Shown here piece after piece: positions 11,672-21,921 of a stretch of 64,000 nucleotides of DNA (positions are counted from its first letter, which is position 1; the number at the start of each line of letters is the position of its first letter). This DNA comes from Bryobacter sp. CoA8 C33 (GTDB lineage: Bacteria > Acidobacteriota > Terriglobia > Bryobacterales > Bryobacteraceae). The DNA is taken from positions 1 through 64,000 of the forward strand of contig JAINDK010000083.1 of the NCBI GenBank assembly GCA_019931185.1, in the 5' to 3' direction. Both the position numbers and the translations under genes were made by a program. The notes beneath the pieces are model-generated. The model had not been told where the DNA came from. It ran no database searches and saw only the letters and a list, made by a program, of their open reading frames with translations.

Positions 11672-14107
11672 ATGCCTAACTCGAACAAATTCAACCTCGA
11701 CGACGCCATCCAGGCTCTCAAACAATCCGAACCTACCCCGGAACAAACCCTCTCCGCCACCAACCGCGTATTCGATTCCCTGCAACCGGAATCCTCCCCC
11801 GGTCTGCGCTCGCGCCTCCGCTCCGCCGAGGATTTCAACGCCATTCTCCCGGCTTATCTGCGCAACGAACTCACCGAAGCCCAACGCCTACTCGTCGAGG
11901 ACCGCCTCGCCGCCAACCCCGGCTACCGCCACCGCCTCGACTCCCTCCGCGGCAATCTCCGCGTCATCCCCACCGCCACGCCCCGGCCTCGCTCCAACTT
12001 CCGCGCGCTCCTCCCTTGGGCCGTCGCTGCCTCCCTCCTGCTCACCGCCGGCTACTTCGCCTCCGGAACTATAGACCGCCTCCTTGCCCCCGCCGGCCCT
12101 CGTGCTGAGATCGCCCGTTCCTCCGGCCAGCTCTTCAAAGTCACTCCTGCCGGCCTCCAGCCCCTGTCCCCCGGCTCGCCCCTCCAGGAAGGCGAAGCCG
12201 TCCGCACCGCCAAAGCCTCCTCCGCCATCGTCCGCCTCCCCGACGGCTCCCTCATCGAAATGAACGAGCGCGCCGAGCTCAGCATCTCCGCCGCCTTCTC
12301 CGGCTCCACCATCCGCCTTGAGCGCGGCAACATCCTCGTCCAGGCCGCCAAGCAACGCCGCCGCTCCCTCAGAGTCGCCACCCGCCAGAGCACCGTCGCC
12401 GTCAAGGGCACCATTTTTTCCGTCGCCGCCGGCCTCCGCGGCACCCAGGTCGCCGTCGTCGAAGGCCATGTCGTCGTTGAACAATCCGGCAAGCGCGAAG
12501 ACCTCTTCCCCGGCCAAGTCGCCGCCTCCCAGCCCCTGCTCCGCCGCGTCAGCGCTACCGAACAGATCGCCTGGTCCCAGGATTCCGCCCGCTACAACGC
12601 CCTGCTTGCCGAGTTCTCTCAAATTTCCCGCCAAATCCAGGCTCTCCCCCTTCCCTCCCTCCGCCATGGCTCGCGGCTGATCGATCAACTCCCCGCCAAT
12701 ACCGTCGTCTACGCCGCCATTCCCAATATCTCGGCCACCATCGCCGACTCAGCCCGTATTTTTGAGGACCGTACCCGCCAAAGCCCCGTCCTCCAGCAAT
12801 GGTGGAATACTGAAAAGGTCTCCCAAGCCCGCATTCTCGCCGAAAAACTGCGCTCCCTTGGCTCCCTGATCGGTGACGAAATCGTTCTCGGCGCCACCCG
12901 CTTACCCGGCGGCGGCATCAGTGAACCCTTCCTCCTCGCCGAGGCCAAAGGCGCCCCCGATATCATCGAACGCCAAATCCGCGAACTCAACCCCAACCAG
13001 CCTCTCCGCTTTCAGGGCTCCTTCCTCTCGATCGGAGCAACTGTCTCCTCCCCCGGCTTCGCCCGCTCCCCTCTGGCCGCCACCGTCCAGAAATCCTACC
13101 AGCGCGGCGCCGGCTGGATTCTCGCCGTCGATCTGGAACAATTCCTCGCCTCCCCCGCGCTTACGCCGGATGCTGTCTCGGCCGCCTCACTGTCCGGCAT
13201 GAAAAACCTCCGCCATCTCCTGGTCGAACACCGCGACATCCACAACAAAGCCAACACCCGCGCCACCGTCTCCTTCTCCTCACCCCGCGCCGGTATCGCC
13301 GCCTGGCTCGCCGCCCCAGCCCCCATGCCCAGCCTCGATTATGTCTCCCCCGATGCTACCCTCGCCGCCAGCGCCGTCACCAAGGATGCCCGCTCACTCG
13401 CCGAAGACTTCTTCTCCGCCCTCGGAGCCAATTCCGCGGCTATCCCCGAGCTCGAGCGCCAACTCGGCATCAGCATCCTCGAGGATCTCGCCGGCCCCCT
13501 TGGCGGCGAAGTTACCCTCGCCATCGACGGCCCCCTCGCGCCCATCCCCTCTTACATCCTCTCCGCCGAAGTCTACGATTCCTCTCGCCTCACAGACTCA
13601 CTCCGCCGTATCGCCTCCCGCTTGTCCGTCGCCTTCTCGGAGTCCAACCTCAACAACCGCCGCTTCTTCACCCTCAAACACGCCTCACTCCCCGTCGAGC
13701 TCAACTTCACCTTTGACGGCGGCTACATGGTTGGCGCCTCTTCCCGCCAAGCCGTCCTCAAGGCCATCCAAACCCGTGATGCGCGCCTCAGCCTCCCCCG
13801 CAGCCAGCGCTTCCTCGACCTTCTCCCCCCTGACTCCCAGGTCCATGCCTCCGCCATCCTCTTCGCTGACCTCGGCGCCGCCAAGGCCGCCCTCGCCAGC
13901 CTCACCTCCGCCCTGCCCCACACCGGCCCCGTCCTCATCACCGCCTACGCCGCTCCCAACTCGATCACCGTCCTCTCCTCCTCCGGCTTCTTCGGCCTCG
14001 GCCTCGACACCCTCCTCTCCGCCGGCGCCGGCGTCCCCATTCTGCCCCAACTCCGCGCTGCCGCCCTACCCCACTCCGCTACCATAATGAAGAACAGGCT
14101 TCAATGA
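11672..14107 (+). CDS. FecR-domain membrane protein, probable anti-sigma factor with large periplasmic domain
   Basis: The 811-residue protein has a cytoplasmic part of about 110 residues with a putative anti-sigma-like helix bundle ([22 protein letters not shown], but no zinc-binding His/Cys set). One membrane segment follows at about 113-130, then a FecR domain at about 145-280 ([35 protein letters not shown]). The remaining ~500 residues show recurring YAAIPN / [10 protein letters not shown]-type segments that recall DUF3352-like periplasmic domains; this part I cannot assign. It probably holds the adjacent ECF sigma factor until a periplasmic signal arrives. Its stop overlaps the ABC ATPase start (ATGA), so sensor and transporter are translationally coupled. 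Confidence 0.85.
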   Translation: MPNSNKFNLDDAIQALKQSEPTPEQTLSATNRVFDSLQPESSPGLRSRLRSAEDFNAILPAYLRNELTEAQRLLVEDRLAANPGYRHRLDSLRGNLRVIPTATPRPRSNFRALLPWAVAASLLLTAGYFASGTIDRLLAPAGPRAEIARSSGQLFKVTPAGLQPLSPGSPLQEGEAVRTAKASSAIVRLPDGSLIEMNERAELSISAAFSGSTIRLERGNILVQAAKQRRRSLRVATRQSTVAVKGTIFSVAAGLRGTQVAVVEGHVVVEQSGKREDLFPGQVAASQPLLRRVSATEQIAWSQDSARYNALLAEFSQISRQIQALPLPSLRHGSRLIDQLPANTVVYAAIPNISATIADSARIFEDRTRQSPVLQQWWNTEKVSQARILAEKLRSLGSLIGDEIVLGATRLPGGGISEPFLLAEAKGAPDIIERQIRELNPNQPLRFQGSFLSIGATVSSPGFARSPLAATVQKSYQRGAGWILAVDLEQFLASPALTPDAVSAASLSGMKNLRHLLVEHRDIHNKANTRATVSFSSPRAGIAAWLAAPAPMPSLDYVSPDATLAASAVTKDARSLAEDFFSALGANSAAIPELERQLGISILEDLAGPLGGEVTLAIDGPLAPIPSYILSAEVYDSSRLTDSLRRIASRLSVAFSESNLNNRRFFTLKHASLPVELNFTFDGGYMVGASSRQAVLKAIQTRDARLSLPRSQRFLDLLPPDSQVHASAILFADLGAAKAALASLTSALPHTGPVLITAYAAPNSITVLSSSGFFGLGLDTLLSAGAGVPILPQLRAAALPHSATIMKNRLQ

Positions 14108-15030
14108 CAAATTCCGCCACACCAGTCATCCAGCTCGATCAACTCTCCGTGCAATTGGGTGGCCGCCCCATCCTCCATCAACTCGCCGTCTCCCTCCAAG
14201 GCCGCACCATCGGCCTGTTGGGCCCTAACGGCGCCGGCAAGTCCACCCTCATCAATACCCTCCTTGGCTTCTACGCGCCCGCCTCCGGGACGGCGCGCGT
14301 CTTCGGCCACGACATCCACAAGGACACCCGCTTCGTCCGCTCCCTCGTCGGCTTCATGCCTGAGAACGACTCCTTCATCGCCGGCATGTCCGCCGTCTCC
14401 TACATCCGCATGATGGGTGAGCTCTCCGGCCTGCCCCCCGCCACCGCTCTCGAGCGGGCTCATGAGTCCCTCTTCTATGTCGGCCTCGGCGAAGCCCGCT
14501 ACCGTAAGCTCGGCACCTACTCTCTCGGCATGAAACAGCTCGCCAAGCTCGCCCAAGCCATCGTCCACGGCCCCAAACTCATCATCCTCGATGAACCCAC
14601 CAACGGCCTCGATCCCCCAGCCCGCCTCCGCATGCTCCGCATGATCCGCGAGATGCGCGACAACGCCGGCATGCACGTCGTCCTCTGCTCCCACCTCCTC
14701 CGCGATGTCGAGGACACCTGCGAGGAAGTCGTTATTCTTAACAACGGCCGGATTGTCCACTACGCCGACCTCCAGGCCGAACGCCGCGCCAACAAGCGCT
14801 TCGTTGAAATGGAAACAGTCGGCGATGCCGAAGGCTTCGCCACCGCCCTTGAATCCCTCGGCGCCACCTGCGCCCAACTCGCCCCAGGCCGCTGGAAGAT
14901 GGTCCTCCCTCCGCACTTCTCCTTCGAGCACGTCTTCCGCGCCGCCGCCGAACGCGACCTCGAACTCCGCCGCCTGAACTACCGCACGGACACCCTCGAA
15001 GATATCTTTCTCAAGGCGATCTCCCAATAA
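14104..15030 (+). CDS. ABC transporter ATP-binding protein (first pair)
   Basis: The 308-residue ATPase carries Walker [10 protein letters not shown] (40-48), a Q-loop-like FMPEND region, signature SLGMKQ (in place of LSGGQ) and Walker [14 protein letters not shown], then an H-loop SH. The C-terminal ~80 residues are the accessory domain common to drug- and lipid-type ABC-2 exporters (CcmA/NatA-like). It powers the permease encoded next, whose start overlaps its stop by one base (TAATG). It belongs to the sigma/FecR/ABC unit. The substrate cannot be told from sequence. Confidence 0.94.
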   Translation: MTNSATPVIQLDQLSVQLGGRPILHQLAVSLQGRTIGLLGPNGAGKSTLINTLLGFYAPASGTARVFGHDIHKDTRFVRSLVGFMPENDSFIAGMSAVSYIRMMGELSGLPPATALERAHESLFYVGLGEARYRKLGTYSLGMKQLAKLAQAIVHGPKLIILDEPTNGLDPPARLRMLRMIREMRDNAGMHVVLCSHLLRDVEDTCEEVVILNNGRIVHYADLQAERRANKRFVEMETVGDAEGFATALESLGATCAQLAPGRWKMVLPPHFSFEHVFRAAAERDLELRRLNYRTDTLEDIFLKAISQ

Positions 15031-15890
15031 TGGCCGTCTATAAACGCACTTACTCCTCCTACACCGGACCGCTCAGCTCCCCCCGCTTCCGCTTCCTCGT
15101 CCTCCCCCGCTATTCCTATCAGCACCTCTTCGCCAACCGCTTCCTCACCGGCTTCCTCGTCGCCTGCTTCTTCTTCCCCCTCGGCTGCGCTGCCTATATC
15201 TATTTCGTCAATAACCTCTCCGTCTTCTCGAGCCTCGGCCTCTCCATTCCCGATTTCCTCAAAATCGACTCCAGCTTCTTCCGCTTCTTCATGAACTTCC
15301 AGGGCGGCCTCGCCTACCTGCTCTCCGCTCTCATCGGCCCCACCCTCATCGCTCCCGACCTCGCCAACAACGCCCTTCCCGCTTACTTCTCCCGCCCCTT
15401 TTCCCGCGCCGAGTATATCCTCGGCAAAATTTCCGTCCTCTTCATCCTGCTTTCCCTGATCACCTGGATTCCCGGCGTCCTCCTCTTCTTCTTCCAGGTC
15501 TCCCAGGCCGGCCCCGGCTGGCTCTCCTCCAACTGGTTCATCCTCCGCGCCATACTCCTCGGCTTCTGGGCCTGGATCCTCCTGCTCAGCCTCCTCGCCG
15601 TCGCCCTCTCCGCCTGGGTCAAGTGGAAGATCGTCGCCGGCGCTCTCATCCTCGGCGTCTTCGGTATTGGCGCCGGTCTCGCCTCCGCCATCAACTCCAT
15701 TCTCCGCACCGAATTCGGCTCCATTGTCGACCTGTCCCGCATCATGTACACCATCTGGTCCGACCAGCTCAACATCGATCCCGCCAATGGTATCGAACCC
15801 CCCGAAGCTTGGCTCGCTTTCTTCGCCGTCTGCTTCTTCTGCCTCTTCCTCCTCAATCGAAAAATCCGCCCCCGGGAGATCGTCCGCTGA
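15030..15890 (+). CDS. ABC-2 type transporter permease (first pair)
   Basis: The 286-residue protein has about six hydrophobic segments, beginning [22 protein letters not shown], and the cue [23 protein letters not shown] typical of ABC-2 permeases, in which LLARPVSR-like segments follow the second helix. It forms the membrane channel for the ATPase upstream. It starts at the TAATG overlap and ends at a TGATG overlap with the second ATPase gene, so four transporter genes are translated as a chain. Confidence 0.85.
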   Translation: MAVYKRTYSSYTGPLSSPRFRFLVLPRYSYQHLFANRFLTGFLVACFFFPLGCAAYIYFVNNLSVFSSLGLSIPDFLKIDSSFFRFFMNFQGGLAYLLSALIGPTLIAPDLANNALPAYFSRPFSRAEYILGKISVLFILLSLITWIPGVLLFFFQVSQAGPGWLSSNWFILRAILLGFWAWILLLSLLAVALSAWVKWKIVAGALILGVFGIGAGLASAINSILRTEFGSIVDLSRIMYTIWSDQLNIDPANGIEPPEAWLAFFAVCFFCLFLLNRKIRPREIVR

Positions 15891-16831
15891 TGTCCTCCTC
15901 CCTCATCACCTTCGACGATGTCTCCCGCTTTTATGGTGAAGTCCTCGGCGTCAACCGCGTTACCCTCAATATCCCCCCCGGCATCACCAGCCTCGTCGGC
16001 CCCAACGGCTCCGGCAAGACCACCCTCATGAATCTCATGACCGGCCTCGTCCGCCCCACCAGCGGCGCCATCTCCGTCTGCGGCATCTCCCCTTACGACC
16101 CCCAAAACCTCTTCCGCATCCTCGGCTACTGCACCCAGTTCGATTCTTTCCCCAGCGGCTACACCGGCTTCCAGTTCGTTCTCTCTTCCCTCCTGCTCCA
16201 CGGCCTCGACCGCCAAACCGCCGAACAAAAAGCCTGGCAGGCCATCGCTAAGGTCAACCTCCTCGACGCCGCCAAACGCAAAATCGCCGCTTACTCCAAA
16301 GGCATGCGCCAGCGCATCCGCCTCGCTCAATCCATCGCCCACGATCCCCAGATCCTCATCCTCGACGAACCCCTCAACGGCCTCGATCCTCTCGTCCGCT
16401 CGGAAACCATCGCCCTGTTCCGCGAAGTGGCCGCCCGCGGCGCCCATGTCATCGTTTCCTCCCATGTCCTCCATGAAGTCGACATGATCTCCGATCAGGT
16501 CATCCTCCTTGCCAACGGCTATGTCGTCGCCGAAGGCGCCATCCGCGGCGTCCGCGACGAAATCTCCGATCGCCCCCACCAGATCGTCATCCGCTGCGAT
16601 AAACCCTCCCTGCTCGCCTCCCGCCTCTTCGCCCACGATTTCATCGTCGAAGCCCGCCTCCATCCCGATCGCCTCGGCCTTCTGATCCAAACCACCAATC
16701 TCAGCCAATTCCACAAGCTCATCAACCGCCTCGCCCTCGACGGCATCACCATCGAATCCATCACCCCCGCCGACGACGACGTCAACTCCCTCTACCAGTA
16801 CCTCATCAGCGAGGAAGGAACCAGCAAATGA
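15890..16831 (+). CDS. ABC transporter ATP-binding protein (second pair)
   Basis: The 313-residue ATPase has Walker [10 protein letters not shown] (37-45), signature SKGMRQR, Walker [14 protein letters not shown] and the H-loop SSH, with a C-terminal accessory domain. It is clearly a paralogue of the ATPase at 14104 but differs at the signature and D-loop flank (EPLN versus EPTN). The start at 15890 places the family N-terminus [12 protein letters not shown] directly after the initiator and overlaps the previous stop (TGATG). It presumably pairs with the 356-residue permease downstream; two ATPases and two permeases might also form one heterotetramer. Confidence 0.94.
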   Translation: MSSSLITFDDVSRFYGEVLGVNRVTLNIPPGITSLVGPNGSGKTTLMNLMTGLVRPTSGAISVCGISPYDPQNLFRILGYCTQFDSFPSGYTGFQFVLSSLLLHGLDRQTAEQKAWQAIAKVNLLDAAKRKIAAYSKGMRQRIRLAQSIAHDPQILILDEPLNGLDPLVRSETIALFREVAARGAHVIVSSHVLHEVDMISDQVILLANGYVVAEGAIRGVRDEISDRPHQIVIRCDKPSLLASRLFAHDFIVEARLHPDRLGLLIQTTNLSQFHKLINRLALDGITIESITPADDDVNSLYQYLISEEGTSK

Positions 16832-17898
16832 CCCCCCTCGCCCTCTGGCGCCGCCAGATCCTTACCATCGTTTCCCTGGAATGGAAAAAGACCCTCTTCG
16901 CCCGCCGCGGCCTCTGGGTCTTCGCCCTCGCCTTCCTCCCCGCCCTCCTCATCTACCTCAGCGCCCTCAATCTTCGCAATCACCGCGACGAACTCCAGCG
17001 CATCCTCCTCAATAACCCCACCGCCGCCGCGACCACCGCAAACATTCAAATTGGCATGCCCTTCGATCGTGTCTCGAGCATCCTCACCGGCGCCAATCTC
17101 AATTTCACCACCATCACCCGCGCCAACAGGCGCACCATCATCCGTTACTCCGATGGCGTTTCCAGTTGGGACCTGATCTTTGTCAACGGCAAGCTCACTG
17201 ATCGCACCGACCGTTCCCTGCCCGCCCTCAATGACCGCATCCGCCAGTTCGCCGCCATCTTCCAATACTTCTTCCTCCGCCTCGCCATCTTCTTCGGCTG
17301 CGTCGGCATCTTTATCAATCTATTCCGCGGCGAAATGCTCGACCAAAGCCTGCACCATTACCTCCTCGCCCCCGTGCGCCGCGATGTTCTCCTGATCGGC
17401 AAATACCTCTCCGGTCTCTTCTCCACCATCCTCCTGTTCGGCTCGAGCACCGCCTTACAGTTCTTCTTTCTCCTCTACGCTTACCCCGGTCCCGAATCCG
17501 CCTCCTACATGGCCACCAACGGCTGGAGCCACTTCTTCAACTACCTCGGCGTTACCGCCTTGGCTTGCGTCGGCTACGGCAGCGTCTTTCTCGCCTCCGG
17601 TATCGTACTTCGCAATCCCCTCATCCCAGCCACAATCATCTTGTTCTGGGAGGCTTCCAACTGGTTCCTTCCCGAGCTCCTCAAGAAGTTCAGCATCATT
17701 TACTACCTTCAAGCCCTCTGCCCCGTCGTCGCCCCCATCAGCCCCGACGTCCCGGATGCTTTCAAGATGCTGGTCACCGCTGCCGCCTCCATCCCCACCC
17801 CTCTCGCCATCCTCGGCATTCTCATTATTTCCACAGCCGTCCTCGCCCTCGCCGCCCTCTCCATACGCAAGCTCGAGATCAACTACAGCTCCGATTGA
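16828..17898 (+). CDS. ABC-2 type transporter permease (second pair)
   Basis: The 356-residue protein starts with a cytoplasmic segment ([21 protein letters not shown]) and a first helix [20 protein letters not shown] periplasmic loop of about 130 residues follows, then five further helices including [21 protein letters not shown] and [19 protein letters not shown], the ABC-2 signature region. The large extracytoplasmic loop is reminiscent of permeases that handle peptides or lipoproteins. Start overlaps the second ATPase stop (ATGA). It is the last gene of the six-gene + strand unit; a hairpin follows at 17936-17956. Confidence 0.86.
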   Translation: MTPLALWRRQILTIVSLEWKKTLFARRGLWVFALAFLPALLIYLSALNLRNHRDELQRILLNNPTAAATTANIQIGMPFDRVSSILTGANLNFTTITRANRRTIIRYSDGVSSWDLIFVNGKLTDRTDRSLPALNDRIRQFAAIFQYFFLRLAIFFGCVGIFINLFRGEMLDQSLHHYLLAPVRRDVLLIGKYLSGLFSTILLFGSSTALQFFFLLYAYPGPESASYMATNGWSHFFNYLGVTALACVGYGSVFLASGIVLRNPLIPATIILFWEASNWFLPELLKKFSIIYYLQALCPVVAPISPDVPDAFKMLVTAAASIPTPLAILGILIISTAVLALAALSIRKLEINYSSD

Positions 17899-17935
17899 GA
17901 TTATTCCCACCGCCGCCAGTCTGCTTTGCTTGTTC

Positions 17936-17956
17936 CTGGCGGGCTCAGCCCGCCAG
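17936..17956. terminator. Hairpin between convergent genes
   Basis: A perfect 9-bp stem (CTGGCGGGC / GCCCGCCAG) with a 3-base loop lies between the stops of the + strand permease (17898) and the - strand receptor (17961). There is no T-run on either side, so it may work with Rho or only as a barrier. Position and strength suggest a shared transcription end. Confidence 0.5.
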
Positions 17957-17960
17957 ATGT

Positions 17961-20900
17961 CTAAAACTGTATGCGCAACACCATTTGCAGATACCGTGGC
18001 GTTCTGCCGATCGCCGTGATGTCCGCCGTGCCGAAATTCGCGTTCGTCGACGAACCCAGCACCCCCTGATTCGGATTCAGGTTCGCGGCGCCAAAGTTCC
18101 GGTCGATCCCACCGGCGCCAAACTCCGTCCGGTTGAAGGCATTTACCGCTTCAGCCCGCAGTTCCGCCCGCCACCGTTCTCCCATCGGAATCGTCTTCGA
18201 TAAGGTCAGGTTCCAGTTGTTGATCCCGAAACTGCGCAGATCGTCAAGAAAACGCGGTGCCGTGCCATACCAATACTGATCGTTCTGCAGGATCGTCGCC
18301 CCGGGTACCGAAGGATTCGCCGTCGACACCACACGATTGCGGAATGCATTCGGATTAAATACCAGCAAACGGCGGTTCGGTACAACTACCGACGTCCCAT
18401 CCGGCAGGCTCACCGGCGTCCGGCCATCGCCAAACACCCGGTACTGCCTCGGAAGCACCGGATCGGCTATCAGGTCCGGCCGTCCAAATCCACCGCCAGC
18501 GATCGCCAGCGGCAATCCCGAGGAAAACGTGGTAACTCCCGCGATCTTCCAACCACCCGCCACCGCGTTCATCACCCCGCTGGTGGCCCACTTCTTCCCC
18601 TTGCCAAACGGCAAGTCATACATGTAATAAATCACGGCACGGTGCGGTACATCCGAATTCGATACGCTTCGCTCCAGCCGCCAGTCCCGCAAGGTAAACG
18701 TGCTCCCTCCCCCGCCGTTGGCCGTGTTGCCCGCCCCATTCACCGAAAAGTGATTGCCGATGTCAATGCTCTTCGACCAGGTGTAGTTGCCTCCGATCTC
18801 AAGTCCCGCCCGGTATGCCCGGCGCACATTTACCTGCAGCGCGTGATAGTTCGAGTTACCGAAGCGTTGATGGAACAGCGTCACGTTCTGGAATGCCGGA
18901 AAAGGCAGCAAGGTTTGCTGGCGCGACACTTGCGCCCCCCCCCACCGCCGCATTAAACGCCGGTATCCGTCCAAACAAGGGGTTGGCCACCAGTTGGTTC
19001 AGCGGATTCACCCCGGTCTGAATCCATGTCGACCGGGCGTTTGCGAGAATCTGCGGATCCATTGCATTCACTCCGTTAATCGGCAACTGCTGTATCGTCA
19101 GCCGCGTGCCCTTCGTGCCCACATAGCTCACCTGTAGATTGATCCCGCTTGGCAATTCCCGCTCCACCGTGAAATTCCATTGCTGGATATACGGCGTGCG
19201 CTGATTCCGCGTAATCGCCACCACGCTGCGTCCGTACAACAACGGATTGTTCGCGTTGTCAGCCAATATCGTGCCGCCGCCATTGAAGCTGTTATTGAAC
19301 GGCCTCTCCAGTATGTCCAGGTTATTCAACGGACGAATCCGCGAAAACGCCGGCGCCGTGAACGCATCCGTTCCAAATCCTTCCAATCCCGATCCCACTC
19401 CCGTCGTCTGGTCGAAGCTGATTCCATATCCCGTCCGAATCACCGTCTTCTCTAATGGCCGCCAAGCGATACCCACACGCGGTTGCCACTGCCGGTAATC
19501 CGGCTCCATTTGAAACCGGCTCGCGCCCTCCCGTCCCGCGAACAGGTAGGCCCCCGATGTTCCGAGGAAATTCCGCCCCGTCGGGTCAAACGGAGAGAGC
19601 CGGTTGAACCGTTCCGTCATCGGCATCTGTAAGTCGTAGCGCACCCCCAAGTTGATCGTAAGCGACCGCGTTACCTTCCAGTCATTCTGCGAGTAGAATC
19701 CCGAATAGCTGTTCTTGAACGCCCCACGCGGATCGTTCTGCGCGAACTGCGAACCCGCGTCGCCACCCCGCATCGCCCCCAACATCACATCCCCCAACAC
19801 ATAGCCTTCCACCCGGTTCGGTGGCAGCGCCGGGCAGCCCGGCCCCGTGCATTCGCGCGTCCAGTTCTCATCGGCCCGGAAGATCATGCCCGGCACCCTC
19901 GGCTGATTAAAGTTGTTCAGCATCGGCCGATACTCTCCCCCTACCTTGTGCGTCCACTTGCCCCGAATCTTCGTGTAGTTGACGACGAAAGCCGAGTTCG
20001 TCGAAAAATTCCGCTGCAACTGGAAGAATCGAAACCCAATCTCCGGAAAACCCCCGCCCGGCACCACAAACGGGAAGGGGTTGTTTTGCAATACCCGAAT
20101 CATGTCCGGTGCAAAACCCAACGCATTCAGATCCGTATTCACTCCCTGCGGCGGCTCGTTGATCAACGACAGCCGGTTTACGTTCATCCGGAACTCGAAC
20201 AGCGATGTCGCCGACTTCGTCCACGTATGGCCCACCGTCAGCGTGGGGATGAATTGCCTGGTCAGGGATTGCTGCGTCGCCGCCCGGTTGCCTCCCTCGC
20301 CGCGGAATCGGTCCGGCGGTGTGTTCAGCGTCCAGTCCGTCGTCCAGCGGAAAAAGGTCCGGTGCCGCTCATTGAACTGCTGATCCAGCTTGAAGATGAA
20401 TTGATCCGTTTGCGTGCGGATCACATTGCTGTCGAAGTAGTTCAGCGTCCCGTCCACGTTCAGCGGCGTGATGTTCGGCAAAGGATAGCTGCTCACCAGT
20501 GTCCGGCCCGTTGCATTGATCATCGATGCCGGAATCACGTTTCCCAGAAAAGGCGCACGGTTGATCCGGAACTGCCCGGCGGCAACTTCCGTCACCGTCG
20601 AACCGCCCGGCGTCGGATTAAAGATCAGCCGTGGCGTCAATTCGATCTGCCCCGTGGCCGGATTGCGGAATTGCGCGAAAGTCTGCGAAAAGTCCCCGTT
20701 CCGCTCCCTCTGCGTCGGTACCGTCAAGAATGCCGACGCATCCTCCACCCTCCGGTTTCCCTCATACGCAAAGAAGAAGAATGTCTTGTTCCGGCCATCA
20801 TACTTCGGCAGTCGCACCGGCCCCGCCAAATTCGCCCCAAATTGATGGATGTTGAACACTCCTTTTTCCCGAACCGGATTCCCCGCCGCGTTCCTCCCAA

Positions 20901-21738
20901 AACTGTTCCGTCCGAAATCATTCGCATTGAGCGCGGAATTGCGCCAGTAATCATAAACCGCCCCATGAAACTCGTTCGTACCGCTCTTCGTTCCAAAGCT
21001 GATTACCCCACCGGACGCCCGGCCATACTCGGCCGAGTAGGCATTCGTGATCACTTTCATTTCCCCGATCGCGTCCAGGTTTGGCACCGTGATAATCTCA
21101 TTGAAGGCCGCACCCGTGTTCGGCGCCCCATCCAGCAGCACCTCGGTCGAAATCGGCCGCGATCCGTTCACTGTGAAGTTCGAAAACTGCGCCCGTGCTC
21201 CATCCCCGGTCGCGAAGTTTCCCGTACCCTCAAAGCTCCCGCGCGGCACTACGCCCGGAATCGTCGCCATGTAGTAAGTCGGGCTCCGTCCAATATTCGG
21301 CACACTCGCAATCATGTTCTTCGAAACCGTCGAATTCAGGTCCGTCGAATCCGTTTGCAGCGCCAGTGCGTCGGCTCGCACCTCAACCGTCTCCTGTACC
21401 GCCCCCAATACCAGTGAGGCATCGACGCGGACCTTCGAATCGAGCGTCAGCGTGATCCCCGTCGAACGGAATTTCTTAAATCCCGTGGACTCAATCGTCA
21501 CCTCATACATCCCCGTCGGCAAATAGGGCGCTACGTATTCACCCAACTCATTCGCCGTCGTCTCCGTTGCCACGTTCGTTCCCGTGTTCACGATCCGCAC
21601 CTTCGCGCTCTTCACGGGTGCTCCCGACGGATCGCTTACCGTCCCCAATATCGTCCCAGTGATCACCTGCGCCGGGGCCGCCACCGGCGCCAGCATCATC
21701 ATCCATGCCATTATTCTCAGTCCAATAGTGCGCTGCAT
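17961..21738 (-). pseudogene. Oar-type TonB-dependent receptor, frameshifted at a G9 tract
   Basis: The gene would encode about 1258 residues if one base were removed from the G9 run at 18935-18943. It has a signal peptide ending APAQ, an N-terminal carboxypeptidase-regulatory-like domain (GTVSDPSGAPVKSAKVRI), a plug (GRASGGVISFGTKSGTNEFHG) and a long beta-barrel ending in an aromatic residue (MVLRIQF). The reading frame shifts after FNAAVGGG and resumes as AQVSRQQTLLPFPAF. Such receptors import large substrates, probably polysaccharide or protein fragments, using TonB energy. ATG 21738 is chosen because AAGGAG lies 9 nt upstream. The slip could be a true mutation, a phase-variable switch or a sequencing error. 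Confidence 0.85.
18935..18943 (-). repeat. G9 homopolymer (C9 on + strand) at the receptor frameshift
   Basis: Nine consecutive C on the + strand sit inside the receptor coding region. Eight would keep the downstream frame; nine throw it out by +1. Tracts of this length are classic slippage sites. Confidence 0.9.
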
Positions 21739-21837
21739 GATAGGAAACTCCTTGGTTCTCTCTGCATCCTTGAGCCAGTCGGTCCCTCCCGTCAAGGCTA
21801 GAAACAGTGAATCCGGCTTCAATCAGGCAACATCTTA

Positions 21838-21919
21838 AGAGTGTTGGAGTTAGCAGAAAAAATCCCCCCCTGCTAGGAGACGTTAGGCGATGTTAGAACA
21901 CTCTGAAACCGGTTTTCAG
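21838..21919. promoter_or_regulatory. Operator-like repeat cluster in a divergent promoter
   Basis: Three features crowd the 183-bp gap between the receptor and the membrane DNA-binding-like protein. GCTAG, GTTAG and GTTAG start at 21872, 21882 and 21892, exactly 10 bp apart, with another GTTAG at 21849. A perfect inverted pair AGAGTGTT (21838-21845) / AACACTCT (21897-21904) brackets them. A dyad CTGAAA-N5-TTTCAG (21903-21919) ends two bases before the ATG at 21922. The helical phasing suggests protein binding on one DNA face. The bound regulator is unknown; the adjacent 408-residue protein is the obvious candidate. Confidence 0.5.
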
Positions 21920-21921
21920 CC

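Noticed and set aside
15383-16714. A 443-codon open frame antisense to the ABC genes
   Set aside because: Same cause as above: acidic, repetitive composition and no homology by eye, opposite two certain genes.
18856-18974. The two halves of the first TonB receptor as separate genes
   Set aside because: The downstream half lacks a plausible start and continues the barrel exactly; one base in the G9 run explains the split.
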